Shown here piece after piece: positions 43,437 to 52,574 of a stretch of DNA of 64,000 bases. The DNA lies in NCBI RefSeq assembly GCF_029952445.1, contig NZ_JAQPPK010000002.1:186001-250000 (forward strand), in the 5' to 3' direction. The stretch comes from Paenarthrobacter nitroguajacolicus. Lineage in GTDB: Bacteria; Actinomycetota; Actinomycetes; Actinomycetales; Micrococcaceae. A program made the translations under genes and the position numbers. How positions within the stretch are numbered: position 1 is the stretch's first letter; every line of letters begins with the position of its first letter. A model generated the notes under the pieces. That model had not been told where the DNA came from and did not search any database. It was given only the letters and a program-made list of their open reading frames with translations.

Positions 43437-44357
43437 ATGACCCAACCGTTCCAAGGTACTGACCGGACCGCTGCCCGCACCCAGCCCGCACTGGCTTTGC
43501 TGCTGGATGTCGATGGCCCCATCGCAAGCCCTGTGACGCGCGACGTCAAACCGGACATCATCGCCGACATGGTGGCTCTTGCATCGGCAGGAATCCCGGT
43601 CATCTTCAACACAGGCCGCTCGGACGCGTTCATTGCCGAACAGGTCATGGAACCCATGATTGCCGCGGGCATGCCCGCCAACACGGTAATCCACGCCATC
43701 TGCGAGAAGGGCGCCGTGTGGTTCAGCTACACCGCTGAGGGCCCGGGTACCATCCACGTGGACCACGAACTCGCTGTGCCCAAAGCCTACGGCGACGACA
43801 TCCGCCGCTTGGTAGCCGAGGATTACTCCACACACATGTTCTTCGATGAGACCAAGCGCGCCATGGTTTCCGTGGAGCAGCACGTGGACGTAGCCAGCGC
43901 GGACTACCTGGCTGAACAGAAACTCTTCGACGCCGACGCCCTGGGCATCATGGAACGGCACGGCCTGAGTGCAGCCATACTGGACCATCACGCCCCGGAA
44001 TCCGACGACACCGCGGACTACCGGCTGGACCCCACCATCATCTCTACAGACATCGAGTCCGTGCGGCTCGGCAAGGACCTCGGAGCAAGCCGCGCCGTTG
44101 AGCTCCTCGCGGCCCAAGGCATCACCCCGCTCTCCTGGCGTACGGTGGGTGATTCCCGGACCGACTACGCCATGGCAGACTGGCTACACCACAACGACCA
44201 CGACGTGAAGCACGTGGATGTCCGGCCCGCAGACGGCGTCCCGGTGAAGCCGTACACGATTCTGACGGCCACTGACTTGGAACTTGCGGAAGACGTGATC
44301 CACGACGACGCCGGCGGAGCGTTCCTGCGCAGCTGGCGCGAGGCCTTGGACATCTAG
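43437..44357 (+). CDS. HAD superfamily hydrolase
   Basis: A 306-residue HAD-type phosphatase. Motif I is LLLDVDGPIASP near residue 20 (the second Asp as acid/base), motif II is FNTGRSDA near 61, and motif III/IV is WRTVGDSRTDYAMADWL near 238. The long cap inserted between them suggests a sugar-phosphate phosphatase. It is followed 53 nt later by the Stealth gene on the same strand. Substrate unknown. Confidence 0.8.
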   Translation: MTQPFQGTDRTAARTQPALALLLDVDGPIASPVTRDVKPDIIADMVALASAGIPVIFNTGRSDAFIAEQVMEPMIAAGMPANTVIHAICEKGAVWFSYTAEGPGTIHVDHELAVPKAYGDDIRRLVAEDYSTHMFFDETKRAMVSVEQHVDVASADYLAEQKLFDADALGIMERHGLSAAILDHHAPESDDTADYRLDPTIISTDIESVRLGKDLGASRAVELLAAQGITPLSWRTVGDSRTDYAMADWLHHNDHDVKHVDVRPADGVPVKPYTILTATDLELAEDVIHDDAGGAFLRSWREALDI

Positions 44358-44410
44358 CAGCGTCACCACACCCTTACCCCAGAAACACCGACGATCCCGG
44401 AGAAACAGCC

Positions 44411-46000
44411 ATCACACAAGCACAGGTCGATCCGATTTACCACGGCAGCCCGTCCGTCGAAGAGGACACGATTGCGGAGGCGGTCTCGCCTGCCGTTGTC
44501 GCGCATCTCAGGCACCGGTCCGACGTCGTCCGTCACCGCGGGCGGTACGCCCTGGTCAACGGCGACCTCACTCCGCAACAGGCCATGGTTTCCGATCTCC
44601 TGGCTGTACGGGCCGCCCTGGATGCCGCCGGCATCGACTTCATCCTGGTGCGTGGCAACGACGAGCGGCCTGTCATCGCCGTCGACTGGGAGTCCCGCAA
44701 GGACGTCCGCAAGGCGCTGGTCGCGGCGTTCCGGAACGAGCCTTTCTACTCCATGACAGTGGACGCCAAGAAGAAGACCTCCATGCTGGTGGCCGACGGC
44801 GATCTCACTGCCAACCGGAAAGCCCGGATCTTTCGCCTGTACCGGCCGCGCGTCGAAATCGGCGGGGGCCTTTGGTACGGGCCGGCACTCGGTGTCCAGC
44901 TTGAGCTCTGGAGGTTCGAGGGCGACCATCTGGAACTCCCCGTGGAGAACTCCCTGACCCGTCGCACCATGCTCCGGCAGGACGCCGTCCGCGGTACGGT
45001 CCAGCGCCACGGCCTGTCCTGGCCCACCATCGAGAACATGTTCGCCGACCACGCCAGCGACATCGACTTCGACATCGACATCGTTTTCTCGTGGGTGGAT
45101 GGCAGCGACCCCGAATACATCGCACGTAGGCGCGCCCAGCAGGCCGGCGCCGTCCTGGGCGAAGGCGACGACCACGAAGCCCGCTTCCGGCAGATCAACG
45201 AACTGAAGTACGCGCTGCGTTCGGTTCACATGTTCGCCCCCTGGATCCGCCGGATCTTTATTGCCACGGATTCCCCGGCGCCTGCCTGGCTGGCGGAGCA
45301 CCCCGCCGTGACGATCGTCCGGAGCGAGGAATTCTTCGCCGATCCTTCGGTCCTGCCCACCCATAACTCGCAGGCCGTGGAATGCCAGCTCCACCACATC
45401 GAGGGCTTGTCGGAGCACTTCCTGTACTCCAACGACGACATGTTCTTCGGCCGTCCAGTAGGCCCGGACATGTTCTTCACGCCCGGCGGCATCACCAAGT
45501 TCATCGAGGCGGACACCCGCATCGGCCTGGGCGAGAACGACGCCGAGCGCAGTGGCTTCGAGAACGCGGCGCGCGTCAACCGCAAGCTTTTGTGGGAACG
45601 CTTCGGCCGGATCACCACCAGGCACTTGGAGCACACGGCAGCACCGTTGCGGCGCAGTGTGGTGGCGCAGATGGAGAAGGAATTCCCCGCTGAGTTCGCC
45701 AAGACCGCAGCCAGCCGTTTCCGCGCCGCGGACAACATCTCGGTGACCAACTCGCTGTACCACTACTACGCCCTGCTCACCGGCCGGGCGGTCACGCAAA
45801 CCGCTGCCAAGGTCCGCTACGTGGATTCGACCATGTGGGCCGGCCTGCACTACCTGCCCAAGCTGCTGGCCAAGCGCCACATGGACTTCTTCTGCCTCAA
45901 CGATGGCAGTTTCCCTGAGGTGGCCGCGGATGAACGGGCCGAACTGGTGACCGACTTCCTGGAAAAGTACTTCCCCGTCAAGGCACCCTGGGAGAAATAA
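44411..46000 (+). CDS. Stealth family sugar-phosphate transferase (probable ATC start)
   Basis: A 529-residue protein of the Stealth family, which transfers sugar-1-phosphates to build phosphodiester-linked glycans. Conserved region 1 is FDIDIVFSWVDGSDPEYIAR near residue 217, region 2 includes QINELKYALRSVHMFAPWI, and region 3 EHFLYSNDDMFFGRPVGPDM. The shortest ATG start (44585) would cut off coding sequence. The frame stays open upstream with typical codon use to ATC at 44411, which has GGAGA 7 nt before it and reads ITQAQVDP. No ATG, GTG or TTG lies in this 58-codon stretch, so ATC initiation is likely. Confidence 0.85.
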   Translation: MTQAQVDPIYHGSPSVEEDTIAEAVSPAVVAHLRHRSDVVRHRGRYALVNGDLTPQQAMVSDLLAVRAALDAAGIDFILVRGNDERPVIAVDWESRKDVRKALVAAFRNEPFYSMTVDAKKKTSMLVADGDLTANRKARIFRLYRPRVEIGGGLWYGPALGVQLELWRFEGDHLELPVENSLTRRTMLRQDAVRGTVQRHGLSWPTIENMFADHASDIDFDIDIVFSWVDGSDPEYIARRRAQQAGAVLGEGDDHEARFRQINELKYALRSVHMFAPWIRRIFIATDSPAPAWLAEHPAVTIVRSEEFFADPSVLPTHNSQAVECQLHHIEGLSEHFLYSNDDMFFGRPVGPDMFFTPGGITKFIEADTRIGLGENDAERSGFENAARVNRKLLWERFGRITTRHLEHTAAPLRRSVVAQMEKEFPAEFAKTAASRFRAADNISVTNSLYHYYALLTGRAVTQTAAKVRYVDSTMWAGLHYLPKLLAKRHMDFFCLNDGSFPEVAADERAELVTDFLEKYFPVKAPWEK

Positions 46001-46943
46001 CCGGCAGCGACGACGTCAGGGTACCGGGTGAGGTGTGCGCGCCCACGCGTGACTCGTGCGGAATGCGGATGCCGGCGGCAGCCAATCGCCGCTGGACTTC
46101 CGCCGCATCCACGGGTTCGCCTACCGTGACTCCGCCGGACATGGGAACCACCGAATGGACGATGGTGTGTTCGTAGACGTGGATCATGTTGTAGGACTGG
46201 GCGCCGTCGCGGCCCCGTTGGCCTCCCGCGCGCACCCCGAGATCCTGGGTGTAACACGTCGCGGAGGCGACGGACACCGGGATGCCGGCGAAGCTCGCCG
46301 TCGTGGAGTAATGCAGGTGGCCACCCAGGATGGTGCGGACGTCCGTATTACGCACGACGGCGGCCAGGGCGGCTTGCCCACGCAGCTCCACCAGGACAGC
46401 GAGGTCCTGCACGCACGGGACGGGCGGGTGGTGGAGCGCCAGAATGGTGCCGTCCGGTGCGGGCGTGGCCAGTTCGGAGGCCAGCCACTCAAGCTGCGAT
46501 TCGGACAACTCGCCGTAATGGTAGCCGGGGACAGTGGTGTCCAAGGTGATGATGCGGAGCCCGTTGACGAAGTAGCTGCGGTCCACGGGGTCCTGGGGCT
46601 GGCTGGCTTCCGAGGCGTCCACGAACGCGGCGCGGAAGTTGGCCCGGTTGTCGTGGTTTCCCATGGCCCAGATGGCCTTGGCACCGAGTGCGTCGCAGAC
46701 AGGCTCGATCATGACCCGGAGCCGTTTGTAGGCCTCGAGCTCTCCCCTGTCCGCGAGGTCGCCGGTGAAGATGATGGCCGCGGGCTTGATCCGGGAAGCG
46801 ACGATCTGCCGGCAGATCTCCTCGAGCCTGGCTGCGCTGTCAACAGAGCCATGAAGCGTGCCTGGTCCACCCACCAGGTGAAGATCGCTCAAGTGCAAAA
46901 GCACATGACCTGGTTTGGGGTACTCGGCCTCGATGAGCTCCAT
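45978..46943 (-). CDS. Metallophosphoesterase, CpdA/cyclic-nucleotide phosphodiesterase-like
   Basis: A 321-residue calcineurin-like phosphoesterase. Metal motifs are LLHLSDLHLVGG near residue 17, IIFTGDLADRGE near 62, WAMGNHDNR near 93, ILALHHPPVP near 170 and ILGGHLHYS near 208, all complete. I chose the ATG at 46943 (AAGG about 8 nt upstream) over the TTG at 47006, which lacks a ribosome-binding site. The 3' end overlaps the convergent Stealth gene by 23 bases. Substrate (cAMP or another phosphodiester) unknown. Confidence 0.85.
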   Translation of the reverse strand: MELIEAEYPKPGHVLLHLSDLHLVGGPGTLHGSVDSAARLEEICRQIVASRIKPAAIIFTGDLADRGELEAYKRLRVMIEPVCDALGAKAIWAMGNHDNRANFRAAFVDASEASQPQDPVDRSYFVNGLRIITLDTTVPGYHYGELSESQLEWLASELATPAPDGTILALHHPPVPCVQDLAVLVELRGQAALAAVVRNTDVRTILGGHLHYSTTASFAGIPVSVASATCYTQDLGVRAGGQRGRDGAQSYNMIHVYEHTIVHSVVPMSGGVTVGEPVDAAEVQRRLAAAGIRIPHESRVGAHTSPGTLTSSLPVISPRVP

Positions 46944-47083
46944 AGCTTGCCTTAGCGTTTGGTGGGAGACGGCGTCTCCCGTGTCAATCCAGTAGGGCCA
47001 ATCCAACCAGACAACAAGCCAACAACTGGCTAATTTCCGGCGGAATGTTGGAAAATTACTTTCCTCCCTTCAGGTTTTCGCAT

Positions 47084-47566
47084 TTACGCCAACGCCTCTT
47101 CCACTGCCTTCAACAGGTCTTCGGAGTCAGGCTCCACTGCGGATGGGAACCTCCCAACCAATTCACCGGAGCGGCTGACGACGAACTTTTCGAAGTTCCA
47201 TTTCACCTTGACCGGCTGGCCATCCTCGTCGCGGGTCAGCTCGGCGAACAGCGGGTGCTGCTCCTTGCCCAGGACGTTGGCTTTGCTGGTCAACGGGAAC
47301 GTGACGCCGAAATTCCGTTCGCAGAACTCCGCGATCTCCGCATCGGCTCCCGGCTCCTGTCCACCGAACTGATTGCACGGCACGCCGAGGATCTCCAGCC
47401 CTTGCCCGCGGTACTTGCCGTAGAGCTCTTCCAGGCCCGCATACTGGCGGGTGAACCCGCATTCGGAAGCGACGTTCACCACCATGACAGCCTTGCCCTC
47501 GAACCGGCCGAAGTCGCCCTCGGAGCCGTCGTTGAACGTGATGGGAATGCTGTAGAGGCTGCTCAT
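47084..47566 (-). CDS. Glutathione peroxidase family thiol peroxidase
   Basis: A 160-residue protein. The peroxidatic Cys is in VNVASECGFTRQY near residue 36, with GVPCNQFGGQEPG near 62 and WNFEKFVVSRSG near 124 (Gln and Trp of the catalytic triad). Actinobacteria lack glutathione, so it probably uses thioredoxin or mycothiol-linked reductants; that is family knowledge plus inference. Monocistronic, 95 nt from the M23 peptidase gene. Confidence 0.92.
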   Translation of the reverse strand: MSSLYSIPITFNDGSEGDFGRFEGKAVMVVNVASECGFTRQYAGLEELYGKYRGQGLEILGVPCNQFGGQEPGADAEIAEFCERNFGVTFPLTSKANVLGKEQHPLFAELTRDEDGQPVKVKWNFEKFVVSRSGELVGRFPSAVEPDSEDLLKAVEEALA

Positions 47567-47661
47567 GGGATTCGCTTCCTGACGTCATCGGCTGGCGGGA
47601 TCGCCGCCATCGAGCTTACGGGAGCTGGCTCGGGCCGCGAAACGCGCGGCCGTGTTGGCGT

Positions 47662-49221
47662 CTAGGGCGCAGGAATGATGAGCGAGGACAACGGCACAAT
47701 CACGCCGTCCGGCCTCTGGACCAGGTCCGGGGCGATCAGGATGTAGCCGGGCGGGAGCGTCACAACCGGGAGGGCGGACGGGAGGACGGCCACCGGTGTT
47801 GGCGCAGGCGCCGGAGCAACGGGCGCCGGGGCGGGCGCCACGGTCTGCGTCACTGTTGGCACCACTACCGGTGCGGGCTCCACGACTACCGGGGCAGGTA
47901 CCGGAGGTTCGACGACGGCGGCTGGCGGCGGCGCGACGGCTGACTGGACGGTCGGAGCCTGGACAGTTGGGTCCTGGACGGCTGGTGCTTGGACCGTTGG
48001 CGCTTGGACCGTTGTGAGGGGGTCCGTTGCTACGGGCGTCGTCGGGACTACTGGAGCCGTGGTCTCGGGGGCTGTGGTGGTAGTCGTCGGGGTCGGCGTA
48101 ACCGTCGGTGTGGGGGTGACGGTTGGTGTCGGCGTGGCCGTCGGCGTCGGGGTGACTGTCGGCGTCGGCGTGACCGTCGGCGCCGGGGTGACCGTCGGCG
48201 TCGGCGTCACGGATGGTGACGGTACCGGCGTCGTGGTTTGAGGCGGTGACGGGACGGCGGGGCTGGTGGGCGTCTCCACCGACGTGACCGGTGGGACCAC
48301 AACGGGCGGGGCCACGGGTTCCTCGTGTTCGCCGCCGATGACTGCGCGGTTGGTGCCGTCGGCCACGGGGACTGCCCACTGCGGCGCAGAGCTTCCCGTG
48401 CCAACTCCCGGCTGGTAGTTCACGAACGTCATGGTTTGGAGCGGATCCACCTGCTTGATGGGCAGGTAGGTCCAGCCGTTCGGGTTGGTGTGGAGCCCGT
48501 TGACGATCGTCTCGAAGTGGAGGTGGCAGCCCGTGGACCAGCCGGTAGTGCCTACCTCGGCAATGACCTCGCCCACGCGGACCGACTGGCCCTGCGTGAC
48601 GCTGATGTCCTGCAAGTGGTTATAAGTGGTGACCAGGCCGTTGCCGTGCTCGATTTCCACACGGTTTCCGCCGCCCCAGATATGCCAACCAACAGCGCGG
48701 ACCACACCGGCGTCGGCTGCGTAGACCCGGGTTCCGCAGGCGGCCGCGTAGTCCTGGCCCCAGTGGAACTCGCCGGCAAGCCCGGTCAGCGGGCTGTAGC
48801 GGTAGCCGTAGGGAGAACTCGGATTGAGGACTTCAAGGGGCGCGTACAAGCTGCCTGCGGGAGGTCGGGACATGCCAGCCGAGGCTACTGTCAGTCCGGT
48901 GGAACCGTCTTTGCTCACCGTCCGGACTACCGCCCGGTCAAAGTAGACCATGGGCGTGCCAGGCGTTTGCTCGGGCGCTGCCTGGGTGGGGTCGATGACC
49001 ATGGTTTCAGCCTCGGGCGGCGTAAGGCTCCCCAATGCTGTAGGTCCTACGACGCCCTGGGCCACTGTTCCATCAACGGTTCCCATGGGAACGGATGTCA
49101 GCGGCTGGAAGCCGAAGGCGAAGAAGGCCAGAACCGCGAGGCATCCGGCGATAAAGACGCGGCGGAATTTTTCGGTACGGATCAGGTCAACTGCCCGGTC
49201 TGATTCATGATGCTTGCCCAC
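47662..49221 (-). CDS. M23 family peptidase with Pro/Thr-rich C-terminal repeats
   Basis: A 519-residue secreted or envelope endopeptidase. One N-terminal membrane segment (FIAGCLAVLAFFAFGF near residue 25) is followed by an M23 LytM domain with zinc ligands in EFHWGQDYAA near 148 and CHLHFETI near 225. From about residue 300 the chain is low complexity: TPTVTP-type six-residue repeats, then VQAPT five-residue repeats, then Ala/Pro/Val. GTG start at 49221 with GGGGAG about 6 nt upstream. It probably cleaves peptidoglycan cross-links at the surface, with the tail spanning the wall. Confidence 0.88.
   Translation of the reverse strand: MGKHHESDRAVDLIRTEKFRRVFIAGCLAVLAFFAFGFQPLTSVPMGTVDGTVAQGVVGPTALGSLTPPEAETMVIDPTQAAPEQTPGTPMVYFDRAVVRTVSKDGSTGLTVASAGMSRPPAGSLYAPLEVLNPSSPYGYRYSPLTGLAGEFHWGQDYAAACGTRVYAADAGVVRAVGWHIWGGGNRVEIEHGNGLVTTYNHLQDISVTQGQSVRVGEVIAEVGTTGWSTGCHLHFETIVNGLHTNPNGWTYLPIKQVDPLQTMTFVNYQPGVGTGSSAPQWAVPVADGTNRAVIGGEHEEPVAPPVVVPPVTSVETPTSPAVPSPPQTTTPVPSPSVTPTPTVTPAPTVTPTPTVTPTPTATPTPTVTPTPTVTPTPTTTTTAPETTAPVVPTTPVATDPLTTVQAPTVQAPAVQDPTVQAPTVQSAVAPPPAAVVEPPVPAPVVVEPAPVVVPTVTQTVAPAPAPVAPAPAPTPVAVLPSALPVVTLPPGYILIAPDLVQRPDGVIVPLSSLIIPAP
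47946..48005. repeat. 15-bp tandem repeats within the M23 peptidase gene
   Basis: Four 15-nt units (GGACnGTyGGnGCyT-like on the plus strand) encode the VQAPT/VQDPT five-residue repeats of the peptidase tail. Confidence 0.7.
48087..48212. repeat. 18-bp tandem repeats within the M23 peptidase gene
   Basis: Seven 18-nt units, such as TCGGCGTCGGGGTGACTG, encode the six-residue PTPTVT-type repeats. The high unit identity makes slipped-strand copy-number change in steps of six residues likely. Confidence 0.8.
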
Positions 49222-49269
49222 AAAACACTCCCCAAAGCCAGCGGCACCAAACCCCAGCCTGGCGTGCAA

Positions 49270-49920
49270 GCACCATTCTTGCGGGAATCACACCAGAAAT
49301 AAAGGCTTCGCGGGCGCTGGGAAGCGAAAGGTTGGATCAGTTTTTGCTCAAGATGTCTTGAGCTTTGCTGAGGGCGCTTCTGATCTATGTCGGCGAACCA
49401 GGGGACGCCCAATCCGGTTGGTTGTCCACTGCCGGATTGCGTTCTCTCCAGACCGTTGGCCCTCGGTCTGGAAACTCGAGCGGCTCGGCCGGGACCTGCG
49501 ACACCTGGTCAACATCGTCCCTGGCCCCACCGAATGCAGAGTCGGCCTGAAGGTCCTCACAGGGCAGGGCGCTGCCATTGACACCACAACCGCATCCGGG
49601 AAGCTCGTCTTCGGGATCTTTGGTGCCCTAGCCGAGTTCGAACGCGAGCTCATCTCCGAACGTACCCTCGCCGGGCTCGCCTCAACCCGTGCCGCGGTCG
49701 CAACGGTGGACGCCCGTACAAGGTGACCCCCGCTAAACTCAGGCTCGCCATGGCCTCCCTGGGCAAGCCCGCTACCAAGGTCAGCGCACTTTGCGCCGAA
49801 CCCGGTATCACCCGACAGACCTTGTACCGGGATGTTTCCCCGACCGGGGAACTACGGCCTGACGGGGCTAGGCTCTCGAACCCGAAAGAGGGTTTGCTTC
49901 AGGCGGTGACGATCATCAGT
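49270..49920. other. Gap between M23 peptidase and anmK: stem-loop and recombinase remnant
   Basis: About 650 bases without an intact gene. They contain upstream sequence of the minus-strand peptidase gene, a perfect inverted repeat GCTCAAGA-TG-TCTTGAGC at 49346-49363 followed by TTT, and the resolvase pseudogene at 49440-49880. Nothing else is recognisable. Confidence 0.6.
49440..49880 (+). pseudogene. Serine recombinase (resolvase/invertase) remnant, frameshifted
   Basis: One frame reads VWKLERLGRDLRHLVNIV, then GALAEFERELISERTLAGLA, the middle of a Tn3-type resolvase. The homology then moves to another frame near 49723, where AKLRLAMASLGKP and PGITRQTLYRDVSPTGELRP give the C-terminal HTH. 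The N-terminal part with the catalytic serine (Y-x-R-x-S) is missing. The truncation plus frameshift mark it as a dead mobile-element fragment, adjacent to the MurNAc cluster boundary. Confidence 0.8.
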
Positions 49921-51135
49921 TCAGGGCGCGGTGCGGACTTTTTGTTCCGTGTTCAGACGCCCAGCAGTTACGCCGACGATGCTGAGTGTTGTGGGCGCTG
50001 GGACCGCGGTCTGGATCTGAATACCGCCGGTTCCCGGCGTAATCGAGCCGAGGATACTCGCGTGGCGCGCGCCCGTGCAGCTCGGCACTGTGGCCGGAAG
50101 GTTGTGCACTGAGAGGTATCCGAGGACGGCGAACGCACAAGCCTCTTTCATTGACGAGGGAAGTCCGAGTTCGTCTGAGCGGCGCAGCTCGACATTTTCC
50201 AGTTCGTGCTCCAGGTCCCGCATCAGTGTTGGGTTGAGGGTGCCGCCGCCGGAGACAACCACCGATGTTCCTCCCACGGCTCTTACGGCGTCGGTTACGG
50301 TCCGGGCTGTTAGCCGGACAAGCGTGGCAATTACGTCCTCGGCCGGGAGGTCCTGCGTCCCGGTGTCCGCAAGTGCTGCGGTGAGATAGGGCAGGTGGAA
50401 CAGCTCCTTGCCGGTGGTCTTGGGGGCGGGCCGGGAGTAGTACGGCTCGTCGAGCAGCCGGTTGAGCAGTTCTGCGTGGACCGTGCCCCGGGCACCGAGC
50501 TCGCCGTTGTGGTCATAGCGTTGTTTGCCCGCAGTCATCGACGTGATCGCCGCGTCGATGAGCGCGTTTGCCGGCCCGGTATCGAAGGCTATGGGTTCGC
50601 CTGATACGACAGTGATGTTGGCAATTCCGCCGAGATTCAGGGCTACGGGCGTCCCCGACATCCCGCGCAGCCACAGAGTGTCGAACAGGCTCACCAATGG
50701 TGCTCCCTGGCCGCCGGCGGAAACGTCGCGGGATCGGAAGTTTGACACAACCGTGCATCCGGTTGCTTCCGCTATCCAGGACGGTTCTCCGAGCTGGAGG
50801 GTGCCGTGGACTGTGCCGCCTTCTACCCAGTGGAACACGGTCTGGCCGTGGGATGCGATGACTTCAGCCTGGCCATCGCAGAGCTGGTCGTTGGCCTTGG
50901 CCGCGAGTCGGGCAAAGGCCTGACCGATGCCTGCATCGAGCCGGCAGACCTGCTCCATGGAGGTCGTCGCGGGCGGCATCTGTGCCGCCAGGGCCGCCAG
51001 CAACTCATCGGGGTAGGGCTCGCTGATAGCACCCCGGGGATCAATCACCAAGGCATCACCTTCGCGGGTGATGTCAACGGCGACGGCATCGATCGCATCA
51101 TAAGACGTTCCGGACATCATGCCGATGATACGCAT
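49921..51135 (-). CDS. anmK: Anhydro-N-acetylmuramic acid kinase
   Basis: A 404-residue kinase that opens and phosphorylates 1,6-anhydro-MurNAc to MurNAc-6-phosphate. It begins MRIIGMMSGTSYDAIDAVAV, the ATP-binding phosphate-1 motif, with LNLGGIANITV near 185 and FDTGPANALIDA near 205, holding the catalytic-base Asp. ATG at 51135 with GGGAG upstream; the upstream in-frame extension is rejected. It is the distal gene of a murein-sugar salvage cluster and follows the transporter gene by 28 nt. Confidence 0.93.
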   Translation of the reverse strand: MRIIGMMSGTSYDAIDAVAVDITREGDALVIDPRGAISEPYPDELLAALAAQMPPATTSMEQVCRLDAGIGQAFARLAAKANDQLCDGQAEVIASHGQTVFHWVEGGTVHGTLQLGEPSWIAEATGCTVVSNFRSRDVSAGGQGAPLVSLFDTLWLRGMSGTPVALNLGGIANITVVSGEPIAFDTGPANALIDAAITSMTAGKQRYDHNGELGARGTVHAELLNRLLDEPYYSRPAPKTTGKELFHLPYLTAALADTGTQDLPAEDVIATLVRLTARTVTDAVRAVGGTSVVVSGGGTLNPTLMRDLEHELENVELRRSDELGLPSSMKEACAFAVLGYLSVHNLPATVPSCTGARHASILGSITPGTGGIQIQTAVPAPTTLSIVGVTAGRLNTEQKVRTAP

Positions 51136-51163
51136 GTGGATACTCCCTTTTCTTCTGGTTAGG

Positions 51164-52486
51164 TTAGTCGCGCAGGGCGTGCTTGTGGGCGGAACCACGG
51201 AGCGAGGCAAGTGCGAAGACGCTGATGATGCACGTGACCATCACGTAGTAAGCGGGGATGTCTTTGTTGCTCGTGGAAGCGATAAGGCCGGTAATGATGA
51301 GCCCAGCGGATCCCGAGAACACGGCGTTGGAGAGCGAGTACGCGAGTCCCAAGCCGGTGTAGCGAACAGTGGTGGGAAACATTTCCGAAAGCATGGCGGG
51401 GCCTGGGCCGGCCATCATGCCGACGACTGCACCTGCAATGAAAACGCCGGCTCCCATGAGCCACGGTGAGCTACCAGGATCCTGAAGGATTTTAAGGAGC
51501 GGCAGGGCAAGGACGGTGATGAGGATGGCGCCCGCCATCATGATCGGTCGGCGGCCCCACCGGTCGCTGAGAATGGCACTGGGGATGATGGAGGCGGCGA
51601 AGCCTGCATTGGCGAGCACTGTGGCGATCAGGGCCGCTTGGAACGTGGCGTGAAGGCTGGTCTGGAGATAGGAAGGCAGGACCACGAGGAATGTATAGCC
51701 GGCTGCTGACCAGCCCATGAGCCGTCCGATCCCAAGGAGGATCGCCTTGGCCGTTTCAGCTTTGCTGGGATGCGAAACGACGACGTCTGCCGTGTGCGTC
51801 TTCTCCGCCAGTGTGGCGCGCTGGAAGTTCGGAGTCTCCTCAAGCTTCAGCCGCAGGTAGAGTGCCACGAGGCCGAGGGGCAAAGCCAAAATGAAGGGGA
51901 TCCGCCAGCCCCAAGCGCTGAGGTCCTGAGCACTCAGAATCGAGGACATGAGAGCTGCGACGCCAGCGCCTGCCAAGAGACCCAGCGCGACAGTGAAGGA
52001 CTGCCATGATCCGAACCTTCCGCGTTTTCCAGGAGGTGCGAACTCGGTCATGATGGAAACGGCGCCGCCGAACTCACCACCCGCTGACAATCCTTGGAGA
52101 ATGCGGACAAGAGTCAGGAGGATCGGTGCCGTAATGCCCAATGTGGCGTAGTTGGGGAGCAGGCCGATGAGCGTGGTCGCCCCCGTCATCAGCAGCAGGA
52201 CGACGATCAGGGTGGGGCGCCGACCGACGCGGTCACCGATCCGGCCAAATATCCAGGCTCCGACGGGGCGGAAGAAGAACGCGATGGCGAACGAAGCATA
52301 GGTCTTGATGAGGGCCTCGAAGTCCGAGGCCCCTGTCGTCGTGAAGAAGTTGGCAGCGATGACGGTTGCAAACGCACCGTAGATGCCGAATTCGTACCAT
52401 TCGATGAAGTTGCCTACGGACCCGGCCACCAGGGCTCGCCTGGATTGCTTGGCGGGTGGCTGTTGGATGATTGTTGGGGTGCTCAT
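51164..52486 (-). CDS. MFS transporter, metabolite:H+ symporter (MHS) type
   Basis: A 440-residue, 12-helix major facilitator. The MHS signatures are GNFIEWYEFGIYGAFATVI near residue 26, FGRIGDRVGRRPTLI near 80 and GLSAGGEFGGAVSIMTEFAP near 130. It lies between anmK and nagB, where a transporter for murein sugars or for the lactate they release would be expected. Known MHS members carry proline/betaine, citrate, shikimate and similar acids, so MurNAc-type acids or D-lactate are plausible; the substrate is inferred. Confidence 0.85.
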   Translation of the reverse strand: MSTPTIIQQPPAKQSRRALVAGSVGNFIEWYEFGIYGAFATVIAANFFTTTGASDFEALIKTYASFAIAFFFRPVGAWIFGRIGDRVGRRPTLIVVLLLMTGATTLIGLLPNYATLGITAPILLTLVRILQGLSAGGEFGGAVSIMTEFAPPGKRGRFGSWQSFTVALGLLAGAGVAALMSSILSAQDLSAWGWRIPFILALPLGLVALYLRLKLEETPNFQRATLAEKTHTADVVVSHPSKAETAKAILLGIGRLMGWSAAGYTFLVVLPSYLQTSLHATFQAALIATVLANAGFAASIIPSAILSDRWGRRPIMMAGAILITVLALPLLKILQDPGSSPWLMGAGVFIAGAVVGMMAGPGPAMLSEMFPTTVRYTGLGLAYSLSNAVFSGSAGLIITGLIASTSNKDIPAYYVMVTCIISVFALASLRGSAHKHALRD

Positions 52487-52574
52487 GATTTCTCCTACGT
52501 TGTGCGGGGATTCGCCATGTCCTATGACGACGACCGATGGTTATGGCGGTTCAGGCCGCCTTGTTGCAGCGCCT

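Noticed and set aside
46944-47006. Phosphoesterase start at TTG 47006
   Set aside because: No ribosome-binding site, and the added 21 residues look non-conserved; ATG 46943 preferred.
47946-48212. CRISPR-like array
   Set aside because: The repeats are short, contiguous and in frame within a protein gene, with no spacers.
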